A stretch of 32,024 nucleotides of DNA, from the NCBI GenBank assembly GCA_027009805.1, contig JALVCQ010000091.1:1-32024 (forward strand), written 5' to 3'. Both the position numbers and the translations under genes were made by a program. Below the pieces are notes generated by a model. The model saw only the letters and a program-made list of their open reading frames with translations, made no database searches and was not told where the DNA came from. This document shows positions 8,771 through 17,195 of this stretch, one piece after another (the stretch's first letter is position 1; the number at the start of each line of letters is the position of its first letter). Source of the stretch: Bacteroidota bacterium. Its GTDB lineage: Bacteria > Bacteroidota > Bacteroidia > JAADEI01 > JALVCQ01.

Positions 8771-9613
8771 ATGGGTGCGCAGCAGTGGAAGAACAAAGTA
8801 GTGGTCATCACGGGGGCTTCGTCGGGCATCGGCGCGGCGCTGGCGCGGGCGTTCGCCCGTCGTGGGGCGCTGCTGACGCTGGCTGCCCGACGGGAAGATG
8901 CCCTTGCCACAGTGGCCCGGGAATGTGAGGCGCTGGGCGGACAGGTCCGCATCGTGCCCACCGATGTGACCCGAAAAGAAGACTGCCAACGCCTGATAGA
9001 CACCACCGTCAGCACATGGGGACGGCTGGACGTGCTCATCAACAATGCGGGCATCTCGATGCGCGCACTCTTCGTGGAAACCGACCTCGAAGTGCTGGAA
9101 AAGGTGATGGCGGTGAATTTCTGGGGCACCGTCTATTGCACCCGCTACGCCATCCCGCACCTGCTGGAAGCCCGCGGAACGGTGGTGGGCATCTCTTCCA
9201 TTGCCGGATTTAAGGGGTTGCCGGCCCGGGCGGCTTATTCGGCTTCCAAATTCGCCATGAACGGCTTCCTCGAAACCCTGCGCATCGAGACCCGCCGCAC
9301 AGGCATGCACGTGCTCATCTGCGCGCCCGGCTTCACCGCCTCCAACATCCGCAACACCGCCCTCACCGCCGACGGAACACCCCAGGGCGAAACCCCGTTA
9401 CAAGAAGAGAAACTGATGAGCCCCGATGAAGTGGCTGAACATACCATCCGGGGTATGGAAAAACGCCGCCGATACGTTATCCTTACGCTGCAGGGGAAAC
9501 TGACCGTATGGCTCAACAAATGTTTCCCCGGCCTGATGGACCGGCTGGTTTTTAATCACATGATGAAAGAAAAAGATTCGCCGCTGGAAAAGATGAAACG
9601 GTGGTGGCCCTAA
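8771..9613 (+). CDS. SDR family NAD(P)-dependent oxidoreductase
   Basis: ORF from GTG 8759, ATG at 8771. VVITGASSGIGAALARAFARRGA, LINNAGIS, YSASKFAMNGFLETLRIE. Confidence 0.95.
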   Translation: MGAQQWKNKVVVITGASSGIGAALARAFARRGALLTLAARREDALATVARECEALGGQVRIVPTDVTRKEDCQRLIDTTVSTWGRLDVLINNAGISMRALFVETDLEVLEKVMAVNFWGTVYCTRYAIPHLLEARGTVVGISSIAGFKGLPARAAYSASKFAMNGFLETLRIETRRTGMHVLICAPGFTASNIRNTALTADGTPQGETPLQEEKLMSPDEVAEHTIRGMEKRRRYVILTLQGKLTVWLNKCFPGLMDRLVFNHMMKEKDSPLEKMKRWWP

Positions 9614-9627
9614 GATAAAAGACAACG

Positions 9628-12285
9628 ATGTATGGGATAACGACACGGTGGGGAGGGTTGGTCGGGCTGTGGATGGCGGTGCTGCCGTCGCTGTATGCCA
9701 CCCACAACCGGGCCGGTGAGATCACCTACCGCCAACTGGGGCAGACCACCTATGAAGTAACGCTGATCACCTACACCGATTCGCGCAGCACCCAGGCCGA
9801 TCGTCCGCAAATCGACCTGCTGTGGGGCGACAACACCCAAAGCACCATTCCCCGCAGCGAACGCCGCTATCTGGGCAACTTCGTGCAATACAACCGCTAT
9901 ACCGACACGCACACCTATCCGGGCCCCGGCCGCTACGTCATCCAGTTTTTCGACCCCAACCGGGTGGCCGGCATCAACAACATTTCCAACTCCGTCAACA
10001 TTCCGTTTTACGTAGAGACCGAGCTGATTATCGACCCTTTCCAGGGCGTCAATAACTCGCCGGTGCTGCTGCAGCCGCCCATCGACTTTGCGCAGGTGGG
10101 CGTGCCGTTTGTGCACTATCCCAACGGCTACGACCCCGACGGTGACAGCATCGCTTACCGCTTTACCGTGCCCAAACAAAACGTCAACATGCCGGTGCCG
10201 GGCTATTTCGACCCGCCGGCCAGCGACCATTTCTCGCTCGACCCTTACACGGGGCGACTGGAATGGGATGCGCCCACCACGCCGGGCATCTACAACATTG
10301 CCATCCAGATCGAAGAATATCGCAACGGCCGCCGCATCGGCTACATTGTGCGCGACATGCAAATCATCGTGGCGCCGGCCGACAACCATCCGCCGGTGAT
10401 CGCGCCGTTGACGGACACCTGCGTGTTGGGCGGCGATTCTTTGTCGCTGGACATTACTGCTTCCGACACCGACACCGGGCAATACGTGTTCCTGCAAGCC
10501 ACCGGCGGGCCCTTCGAGCAAAGCGTCACCCCCGCCCGACTGGAACCCGCCGCCCCGCAGGGTTTGCAAACCGTCTCGGCGCGCTTTACGTGGCGGGTGG
10601 CCTGCGAAAGCATCCGCAAACGCCCCTATCGGGTGGTCATTCGGGCGGTGGATGACCATCCCTTCCTTCCGCTGGCCGACCTGAAACACTTCGACATCAA
10701 GGTCGTCGGGCCGCCGCCCCGGCTGGATACGCTCGAACCGGCGGGACGAACGCTGACCCTCCGATGGCAACCACCGGCGGCGTGTCATGGACCCGAACTC
10801 AAAGGGTTTTATATCTACCGGCGGGAAGATTCTTCGGGATGGACGCCGGGCGCTTGCGAAACAGGCGCACCGGGCTTTCAGCGCGTCGCTTTTCTGAAAG
10901 ACCCGACCCTGACGGCGTGGACGGATTCCAACGGCGGGGCGGGGTTGTATCCGGGCCGCCGCTATTGCTACCGCCTCACCGCCATATATCAAGGCAGCAC
11001 CCATTACGAACCCGCCGAAGGACAGGCTTCCAACGAACGATGCTTTGTCTTCTCCGACGGCGTGCCGCTGCTTACGCAAGCCTCGGTAATTTCTACCCAT
11101 TCCACCGAAGGAAAAACGCGGGTGCGATGGTATCTGCCGCCGCTGGATACCACCCAGTGGACGCCGCCCTACGTCTTCACCTTGCGGCGCGGTCGGCCGC
11201 CCGCCACCTTGCTGGCCCGGCAATTTACCTCTTACGCCGATTATCTGGCCGCCGACACGGTCCTGATAGACAGCACCCTCAACACCGAGGCGGCGCCTTA
11301 TGAATATGAAGCACAGCTCAAAGCCACGGTGTTGGGGCGGCCGCTGACCACTGCCTCCGGACCGGCCCAAACGCCCTTCCTGACCATTTCCACCGGCAAC
11401 CAGTCGCTGCAACTGCGATGGACGACGCAAACGCCCTGGCAGAACTACGAAACCGTTATTTACCGGCTGCATCCCGATTCGTCGGACTATGAGCCCGTGG
11501 CATTGGTGCCCTCTGCCACCTATTGGGAAGACACCGGCCTGGAAGTGGGCCGGACCTACTGCTATTTTGTGGAAACCCACGGGCGCTATCCGGCCGCCGA
11601 TCCGCCATACGAACCGTTTATTAACCTATCGCAGCGGGTGTGTGCCGTGCCACGCGACACCATCCCGCCCTGTCCGCCCACCCTCTCCCTCGTTGCATTT
11701 TGCGAGATGGAAGGCCACGAAAACATCGTCCAGCCCTATCATCGGTTGTTCTGGTATCCGGCCGTCGATACTGCATGCGTGGAGACGCCGCACCAGTATG
11801 GGATATATTTCCGGCGCACCGACTCCAGCGCGTTTGAGCGGCTGGCGATGCTGCCCGCTTCCCGGCTCGAATGGGAAGACCGGCGCGACAGCCTTGTCTT
11901 TTCCGCCGCCGGGTGCTATTACGTGACGGCTCTTGACGAATTCGGCAACGAAAGCCGGCCCAGCAACTTCGTATGCGCCGACAATTGCCCGCGCTACGTG
12001 CTGCCCAACGTGATGACGCCCAACGGCGACGGCTTCAACGACACCTTCCGGCCTATTCCGCCGGTGCACTTCGTTCAGCGGGTGGTCATCCATATCTTCG
12101 ACCGGTGGGGACGGCGGATTTTCACCTCGGAAGATCCGTTCTTTGCATGGGACGGCACCGACGTGCAGGGGCGTCCCATGCCCGAGGGCGTCTATTATTA
12201 TCATTGCACGTATGAGACCGTTTTCCTGCATCGTCCTGAGCCGGTGCGTCACCGCTTGCAGGGCACCATCCAACTCATCCGCTGA
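9628..12285 (+). CDS. Large secreted protein with Ig/FnIII-like domains and T9SS gliding-motility-type C-terminal domain (CHU_C)
   Basis: 885 aa. Signal-like N-terminus MYGITTRWGGLVGLWMAVLPSLYATHNRAGEITYRQLG; FnIII-like segments with RYCYRLTAIY / RTYCYFVETHG; C-terminus YVLPNVMTPNGDGFNDTFRPIPPVHFVQRVVIHIFDRWGRRIFTSEDPFFAWDGTDVQGRPMPEGVYYYHCTYET. Confidence 0.9.
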   Translation: MYGITTRWGGLVGLWMAVLPSLYATHNRAGEITYRQLGQTTYEVTLITYTDSRSTQADRPQIDLLWGDNTQSTIPRSERRYLGNFVQYNRYTDTHTYPGPGRYVIQFFDPNRVAGINNISNSVNIPFYVETELIIDPFQGVNNSPVLLQPPIDFAQVGVPFVHYPNGYDPDGDSIAYRFTVPKQNVNMPVPGYFDPPASDHFSLDPYTGRLEWDAPTTPGIYNIAIQIEEYRNGRRIGYIVRDMQIIVAPADNHPPVIAPLTDTCVLGGDSLSLDITASDTDTGQYVFLQATGGPFEQSVTPARLEPAAPQGLQTVSARFTWRVACESIRKRPYRVVIRAVDDHPFLPLADLKHFDIKVVGPPPRLDTLEPAGRTLTLRWQPPAACHGPELKGFYIYRREDSSGWTPGACETGAPGFQRVAFLKDPTLTAWTDSNGGAGLYPGRRYCYRLTAIYQGSTHYEPAEGQASNERCFVFSDGVPLLTQASVISTHSTEGKTRVRWYLPPLDTTQWTPPYVFTLRRGRPPATLLARQFTSYADYLAADTVLIDSTLNTEAAPYEYEAQLKATVLGRPLTTASGPAQTPFLTISTGNQSLQLRWTTQTPWQNYETVIYRLHPDSSDYEPVALVPSATYWEDTGLEVGRTYCYFVETHGRYPAADPPYEPFINLSQRVCAVPRDTIPPCPPTLSLVAFCEMEGHENIVQPYHRLFWYPAVDTACVETPHQYGIYFRRTDSSAFERLAMLPASRLEWEDRRDSLVFSAAGCYYVTALDEFGNESRPSNFVCADNCPRYVLPNVMTPNGDGFNDTFRPIPPVHFVQRVVIHIFDRWGRRIFTSEDPFFAWDGTDVQGRPMPEGVYYYHCTYETVFLHRPEPVRHRLQGTIQLIR

Positions 12286-12881
12286 TGTTTACGGGGATTA
12301 TTGAGGCCGTGGGCACGGTGGCGGCCGTAACCGCAGAAGGAACCAACCGCCGCTTTATCATCGAGGCGCCCTTTGCTGAGGCACTGACGGCGGGTCAGAG
12401 CGTAGCGCACGACGGGGTGTGTCTCTCCGTGGAAGAAGTGATAGACGCCGAGCACTACGCTGTGACGGCGGTGGAAGAGACCCTTGCCGTGACCACGTTG
12501 TCGAAATGGAAAGCCGGCACGCCCGTCAATCTGGAACGAGCGCTCCGGCCACAGGCTTTTCTGGACGGCCACATCGTTCAAGGACACGTGGATACCACTG
12601 CCGAATGTATCCGGCGTGAAGCGCTGGTAGGCAGCCACCGCTTCACCTTCCGCCTGCCGCCGATGGCGCAATATCCGGTGATCTATAAAGGCTCCATCGC
12701 CCTCAACGGCGTGAGTCTGACGGTGGCCCGATGGGAGGCGCCGCTGCTGGACGTAGCGATTATTCCCATCACGCTTCGGGACACTACGTTTCGGCATTTG
12801 CAGCCCGGCGACCGTGTGAACGTCGAGTTCGACGTGGTGGGGAAATATGTGTTCGAGTGGATGCGGCAGACGGCCTTGTAA
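12285..12881 (+). CDS. ribE: Riboflavin synthase (alpha subunit)
   Basis: 198 aa. MFTGIIEAVGTV start motif, two lumazine-binding repeats (VAHDGVCLSVEEV; ALNGVSLTVA), DGHIVQGHVDTTA. ATG overlaps the stop of the upstream gene (tgATG). Confidence 0.96.
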   Translation: MFTGIIEAVGTVAAVTAEGTNRRFIIEAPFAEALTAGQSVAHDGVCLSVEEVIDAEHYAVTAVEETLAVTTLSKWKAGTPVNLERALRPQAFLDGHIVQGHVDTTAECIRREALVGSHRFTFRLPPMAQYPVIYKGSIALNGVSLTVARWEAPLLDVAIIPITLRDTTFRHLQPGDRVNVEFDVVGKYVFEWMRQTAL

Positions 12882-12895
12882 CATGGCTGTGCTTG

Positions 12896-13699
12896 ATGGT
12901 TCGGAAGATTGACAGCCCGCGCAACGATTATATCAAGTCGCTGGTGCGTTTGCATCGGGGCCGGCACCGGCGGCGGGCGGGGCGTTTTCTGGTGGAAGGC
13001 ATCCGGCCGCTCCAACTGGCCGAGCAGGCGGGCCGGCAGCCGGTCGAAGTGCTCTATAATCCGAAGGGGCTTCACCCTGCGGAGGTCGTTTTGTTAGAAA
13101 AGTGGCGGGAGGTGCCGGCCGTGGAGGTGAGCCCGTCGGTGATGCGGGCTTTGTCGGTGCGGGAGGCACCGGGCGGCTTGGTGGCCGTGATGCCGTGGCG
13201 GCTGCCTTCGCTGAATGACTTTTCTCTGGTGCCGCAAGGCGTGTATCTGGTGGCGGCTTCGGTGGAAAAACCCGGCAATCTGGGGGCGCTCTTCCGCAAT
13301 GCCGACGGGGCGGGCTGCTCGGCACTGCTGATAGCCAATCCGATCGTTGATCCCTTTCATCCGCAGGTGATTCGCAACAGTCAGGGCACGGTGTTCAGCG
13401 TTCCGTGGGTAGTGGGTGAGACAGCGGCGATGATGCATCGGCTTCGGCGGGAAGGCATTGCCGTGGCGGTGGCCACGCCCGAAGCGACCGTCCCTTTGTG
13501 GGAGGCGGAGCTGGAGCCGCCTGTAGCGGTCGTGGTAGGCACCGAACACGCCGGCGTGCCGCCGCCGTGGAAGGAAGCCGCCGACGTGCGGTTTTCCATT
13601 CCGATGTATGGCCGGATCGACAGCCTGAACGTGTCGGTGTCGGCGGCGCTGGCCCTTTACGAGGTTCGGCGGCGGATGGCGGCGGCCGGAAAGCAGTAG
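12896..13699 (+). CDS. TrmH/SpoU family RNA 2'-O-methyltransferase (long form with N-terminal substrate-binding domain)
   Basis: ATG 12896: MVRKIDSPRNDYIKSLVRLHRGRHRRRAGRFLVEGIRPLQLAEQAG...VYLVAASVEKPGNLGALFRNADGAGCSALLIANPIVDPFHPQVIRNSQGTVFSVPW...VAVVVGTEHAGVPPPWKEAADVRFSIPMYGRIDSLNVSVSAALALYE. Confidence 0.93.
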   Translation: MVRKIDSPRNDYIKSLVRLHRGRHRRRAGRFLVEGIRPLQLAEQAGRQPVEVLYNPKGLHPAEVVLLEKWREVPAVEVSPSVMRALSVREAPGGLVAVMPWRLPSLNDFSLVPQGVYLVAASVEKPGNLGALFRNADGAGCSALLIANPIVDPFHPQVIRNSQGTVFSVPWVVGETAAMMHRLRREGIAVAVATPEATVPLWEAELEPPVAVVVGTEHAGVPPPWKEAADVRFSIPMYGRIDSLNVSVSAALALYEVRRRMAAAGKQ

Positions 13700-13714
13700 G
13701 GGCGACCGTTTGTC

Positions 13715-13736
13715 GGGGCACGGCATGCCGTGTTCC
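13715..13736. repeat. Degenerate copy of the GTAGGGGCACGGCATGCCGTGCCCCTAC palindrome
   Basis: ggggcacggcatgccgtgttcc: core cacggcatgccgtg is perfect; outer arm has two cc-to-tt changes that would still pair as G-U in RNA. Adjacent to repeat copy B. Confidence 0.75.
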
Positions 13737-13743
13737 TTGCGTC

Positions 13744-13983
13744 GCGTGAGGGGCCCGGAGGGCGCCGCGGCTTGCGCCGCGGCGGACCGCCCTTCGACAA
13801 GCTCAGGGACCGTCGCCCATGGGAAACACCCGCTGGCTGAGCAGAGTCGAAGCCACGCGGGTGGCGCAGGATGTGGAGTGGAATGACGGGCGGTCCGAGG
13901 CGAACAGCCCTTCGACAAACTCAGGAACCGCCGAGCCCGCAGGGGCCCGACCCCGAGCCGCAAGGCGAGGGGGCACGCCCAAA
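13744..13983 (-). repeat. Intergenic repeat copy B (inverted relative to A and C)
   Basis: Reverse complement reads atttgggcgtgccccctcgccttgcggctcggggtcgggcccctgcgggctcggcggttc...cctgagcttgtcgaagggcggtccgcc...gccctccgggcccctcacgc, near-collinear with 16973-17188. Confidence 0.9.
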
Positions 13984-14045
13984 TCGAAAAAATGGTTTCA
14001 TTTGCCGCGGGCCGTCGTAATTTCGCTTTTCCAATTTTTTGGCGC

Positions 14046-15011
14046 ATGCAAGTTTTCGATTGGGAGAAGCCTGTGGTGGAGCTGGAAGAGAAGCTTAAAG
14101 AGCTGTATGAGCAGTTTGAAGAGGGCAAGATGGCCGACCGTCAGGCGATCGAGGCGATGGAGGCGCAGCTTGCGCAGTTGAAAAAGTCGTTGTATTCGAA
14201 CCTGACGCCCTGGCAACGGGTGCAGATGGCGCGGCATCCCGACCGGCCTTATTCGCTGGACTATATCGAGCACATCTTCGACGACTTCATTGAGCTTCAC
14301 GGCGACCGGCGTTTTGCCGACGACAAGGCCATGGTGGGCGGGCCGGCCGTGCTGGACGGCAAAAGCGTGATGGTCATCGGTCAGCAAAAGGGGCGCACCA
14401 CCAAAGAGCGGCAATATCGCAACTTCGGGATGCCGAATCCGGAGGGCTATCGGAAGGCGCTGCGGCTGATGGAGCTGGCCGAGCGGCACGGGTTGCCGGT
14501 GATTACGTTTATTGATACGCCGGGTGCGGCGCCCGGCATCGGCGCCGAAGAGCGCGGGCAAGGCGAGGCCATTGCCTACAACCTGCTTCGGATGAGCGAG
14601 TTGCGCGTGCCTATCGTGTCGGTGGTCATCGGGGAAGGGGCCTCGGGCGGGGCGCTGGGCATCGGGGTGGCCGACCGCTTCCTGATGATGGAAAACACGT
14701 GGTTTTCGGTGATTTCGCCCGAGTCGTGCTCGTCGATCTTGTGGCGAAGCTGGGACTATAAGGAAAAAGCCGCCGAAGAGCTGAAGCTGGTGCCCGAAGC
14801 ATTGCTGAAATACGGCATCATCGATGAGATCATCCCCGAACCGCTGGGCGGAGCGCACCGCGACCCCGACGCCGCCTATGCGGCTGTGAAGGCGGCCCTG
14901 CAAGCCAACCTTAAAAAGCTGCGCAGCCAGCCCATCGACAAGCTGACGGCCCGCCGGAAAGAGAAATACTTTCAGATGGGCCGGTATGAAGAAAAGCGGG
15001 TAGTGGAATGA
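14046..15011 (+). CDS. accA: Acetyl-CoA carboxylase carboxyltransferase subunit alpha
   Basis: [23 protein letters not shown]...[50 protein letters not shown]...[29 protein letters not shown]...[42 protein letters not shown] at 14046 preferred over ORF start 13992. Confidence 0.97.
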   Translation: MQVFDWEKPVVELEEKLKELYEQFEEGKMADRQAIEAMEAQLAQLKKSLYSNLTPWQRVQMARHPDRPYSLDYIEHIFDDFIELHGDRRFADDKAMVGGPAVLDGKSVMVIGQQKGRTTKERQYRNFGMPNPEGYRKALRLMELAERHGLPVITFIDTPGAAPGIGAEERGQGEAIAYNLLRMSELRVPIVSVVIGEGASGGALGIGVADRFLMMENTWFSVISPESCSSILWRSWDYKEKAAEELKLVPEALLKYGIIDEIIPEPLGGAHRDPDAAYAAVKAALQANLKKLRSQPIDKLTARRKEKYFQMGRYEEKRVVE

Positions 15012-15871
15012 GCGTCGTGCGGCTGGTGGAATGTCCGCGCGACGCCATGCAGGGCATCCGGACGTTCATCCCGACGGAAGAAAAGGTAGCCTATTTGCAG
15101 CAGTTGCTGGCGGTGGGCTTCGACGTGCTCGACTTCGGCAGCTTCGTCTCGCCGCGGGCCGTGCCGCAGATGCGCGACACCGATGCGGTGGTTCAGCAGC
15201 TGGACCTTTCGGCAACCTCTACGCAGCTGCTGGCCATTGTGGTCAATCAGAAAGGCATCGAACGGGCGCTGCCTTACGAACAAATCCGCTATCTGGGCTA
15301 TCCGTTTTCGATTTCGCCGACCTTCCAGCAGCGCAACGCCCGCAAAACGCTGGAAGAAAGCTACGACGAGCTGGCCCGCAACCTCGACGCCGTTCGGGCC
15401 GGCGGCAAGGAGATGGTTGTTTATATCTCGATGGGCTTTGGCAATCCCTACGGTGATGCATGGAGCCCCGGGTTGGTGGTGGACTGGGTGGGGCGGTTGT
15501 CGGCACTGGGGCTGACGGTCTTTTCCTTGGCCGATACGGTGGGGACGGCCGACGCCGTCACCATCCGCAGCGTGTTTGAGCAGGTTACGACGGCGTTTCC
15601 GCAGCTTGACGTGGGCGTGCACCTGCACGCCACGCCGCGCACCCGCCGGGCAAAGATCGACGCCGCCTATCGGGCGGGCTGCCGCCGTTTCGACGCCGCC
15701 ATGCAGGGCTACGGCGGCTGTCCCTTCGCCGAAGATGAATTGGTGGGCAACGTGGCCACCGAAGATCTCGCGGCCTATCTCAAAGCCGAAGGCGTGCCGC
15801 TTTTGCTGGACGATGCGGCCTTTCGGGAGGCTTCGGAAGCAGCCCGCCGCCTCTTCTCCACCTATGCTTAA
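15008..15871 (+). CDS. mvaB: Hydroxymethylglutaryl-CoA lyase
   Basis: 287 aa HMGL-like TIM barrel: [102 protein letters not shown]. 4-nt overlap with accA. Confidence 0.9.
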   Translation: MSVVRLVECPRDAMQGIRTFIPTEEKVAYLQQLLAVGFDVLDFGSFVSPRAVPQMRDTDAVVQQLDLSATSTQLLAIVVNQKGIERALPYEQIRYLGYPFSISPTFQQRNARKTLEESYDELARNLDAVRAGGKEMVVYISMGFGNPYGDAWSPGLVVDWVGRLSALGLTVFSLADTVGTADAVTIRSVFEQVTTAFPQLDVGVHLHATPRTRRAKIDAAYRAGCRRFDAAMQGYGGCPFAEDELVGNVATEDLAAYLKAEGVPLLLDDAAFREASEAARRLFSTYA

Positions 15872-15877
15872 TCCGTC

Positions 15878-16966
15878 ATGAACCGCGCCGCCCTTCTTCG
15901 CTTGCTTTCGGTTGTCCTGGTGTTGGTGGGGGCGTGGTATTTTCGGGATATCGTGCTTTACGTGGTGGTGGCTGCGGTGCTCTCCCTCATCGGGCGGCCG
16001 CTGATGAAGCGGCTGAGTGGTCGCAAGGTCGGCCCTGTGCGCATTTCGCCCGCCATCGCCGCCCTCACCACGCTGGTGGTTATCCTGGGACTGTTCACCG
16101 CCCTGGCGTGGATATTCTTTCCCGTGCTGGTGCGCGAGCTGATCACACTCTCGGAAGCCGATCCGGCGGTGTTGATGGCCTTGCTGGCCAAGCCGCTGGC
16201 GGTGTGGCAACACCGTTTCGACAACTGGGGCGTGGACATCCAGCTTCAGACGCGCGTGCAAGCGGCCATCCGGGAAGAGATGGCGGCTTTTTTCAGCTTC
16301 GAACGGCTGACCGGCCTGCTGGGGCGCCTCTCCCTCTTCGTCGGCAACCTGTTCGTGGGCCTGCTGGCGGTGGTGTTCATCACCTTTCATTTCCTACGTG
16401 AGCCCGAGCTGGAAGCCCGCCTCGTGTTGGCCTTCACGCCCCGGCCGTGGCGCGACGAGATGCGCCAGTTTCTGCACCGCGTCCACGAAGTGCTGAGCGC
16501 CTATTTCCTCGGCCTGATGGTGCAGGTGGTGCTCGTGAGCGCCGCCACCTACGCCGGCTTACTGCTCATCGGCGTGGAAGACGCCTTCATCATTGCCCTG
16601 TTCACCGGCCTGAGCAACATGATTCCCTTTCTGGGGCCCCTCATGGGCGCCACGTTCGGCGTGGTCCTGTCGTTTTCGGCGCATCCTGAGATGCTGGCTT
16701 CACCGCACATCTGGCAGCCGTTCCTCATTAAGCTGGTGGCGGTCTTCATCGTCGTCCAGATCCTCGACAATATGGTGTTTCAGCCGCTCATCTTCTCGCG
16801 GGTGGCGCGGGCCCACCCGCTGGAAATCTTTCTGGTCATCCTGGCCGCCGCCGAACTGGCCGGCGTGGCGGGCATGCTGGTGGCTGTGCCCTCTTACATG
16901 CTCATCCGGATTGCGCTGCGGGAGTTTTTCGTCAAATTTCAGCGGCAACTTTTCGAAGACGATTAA
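15878..16966 (+). CDS. AI-2E family transporter (UPF0118/PerM-type permease)
   Basis: 362 aa, multi-pass. LIGVEDAFIIALFTGLSNMIPFLGPLMGATFGVVLSF, VFIVVQILDNMVFQPLIFSRVARAHPLEIFLVILAAAELAGVAGMLVAVPSYMLIRI. Confidence 0.94.
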   Translation: MNRAALLRLLSVVLVLVGAWYFRDIVLYVVVAAVLSLIGRPLMKRLSGRKVGPVRISPAIAALTTLVVILGLFTALAWIFFPVLVRELITLSEADPAVLMALLAKPLAVWQHRFDNWGVDIQLQTRVQAAIREEMAAFFSFERLTGLLGRLSLFVGNLFVGLLAVVFITFHFLREPELEARLVLAFTPRPWRDEMRQFLHRVHEVLSAYFLGLMVQVVLVSAATYAGLLLIGVEDAFIIALFTGLSNMIPFLGPLMGATFGVVLSFSAHPEMLASPHIWQPFLIKLVAVFIVVQILDNMVFQPLIFSRVARAHPLEIFLVILAAAELAGVAGMLVAVPSYMLIRIALREFFVKFQRQLFEDD

Positions 16967-16972
16967 ATCGTT

Positions 16973-17188
16973 ATTTGGGCGTGCCCCCTCGCCTTGCGGC
17001 TCGGGGTCGGGCCCCTGCGGGCTCGGCGGTTCGCCTCGGCCCGCCCGTCATCCCATTCCACACCCTGCGCCACCCGCATGGCTTCGACTCCGCTCAGCCA
17101 GCGGGCGTTCACAGGCGGCGTCGGTTCCTGAGCTTGTCGAAGGGCGGTCCGCCTCGCTGGCGCTCGGCGCCCTCCGGGCCCCTCACGC
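16973..17188 (+). repeat. Intergenic repeat copy C
   Basis: atttgggcgtgccccctcgccttgcggctcggggtcgggcccctgcgggctcggcggttcgcctcggcccgcccgtcatcccattccacaccctgcgccacccgc...cctgagcttgtcgaagggcggtccgcctcgctggcgctcggcgccctccgggcccctcacgc; same order as copy B read on the minus strand. Confidence 0.9.
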
Positions 17189-17195
17189 TATTTTT

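Noticed and set aside
9610-11580. 656-aa minus-strand ORF
   Set aside because: Fully antisense to the well-supported T9SS cargo gene 9628-12285; low-complexity R/G/V/H-rich product typical of antisense frames in GC-rich coding DNA.
12731-12895. Extended N-terminus of the TrmH ORF
   Set aside because: Overlaps riboflavin synthase; the conserved protein begins at ATG 12896 (MVRKIDSPRND).
13094-14128. 344-aa minus-strand ORF
   Set aside because: Spans antisense of the TrmH gene, the intergenic repeat B and the accA start; no domain.
14972-16390. 472-aa minus-strand ORF
   Set aside because: Antisense to HMG-CoA lyase and AI-2E permease genes; H/Q/R-rich shadow frame.
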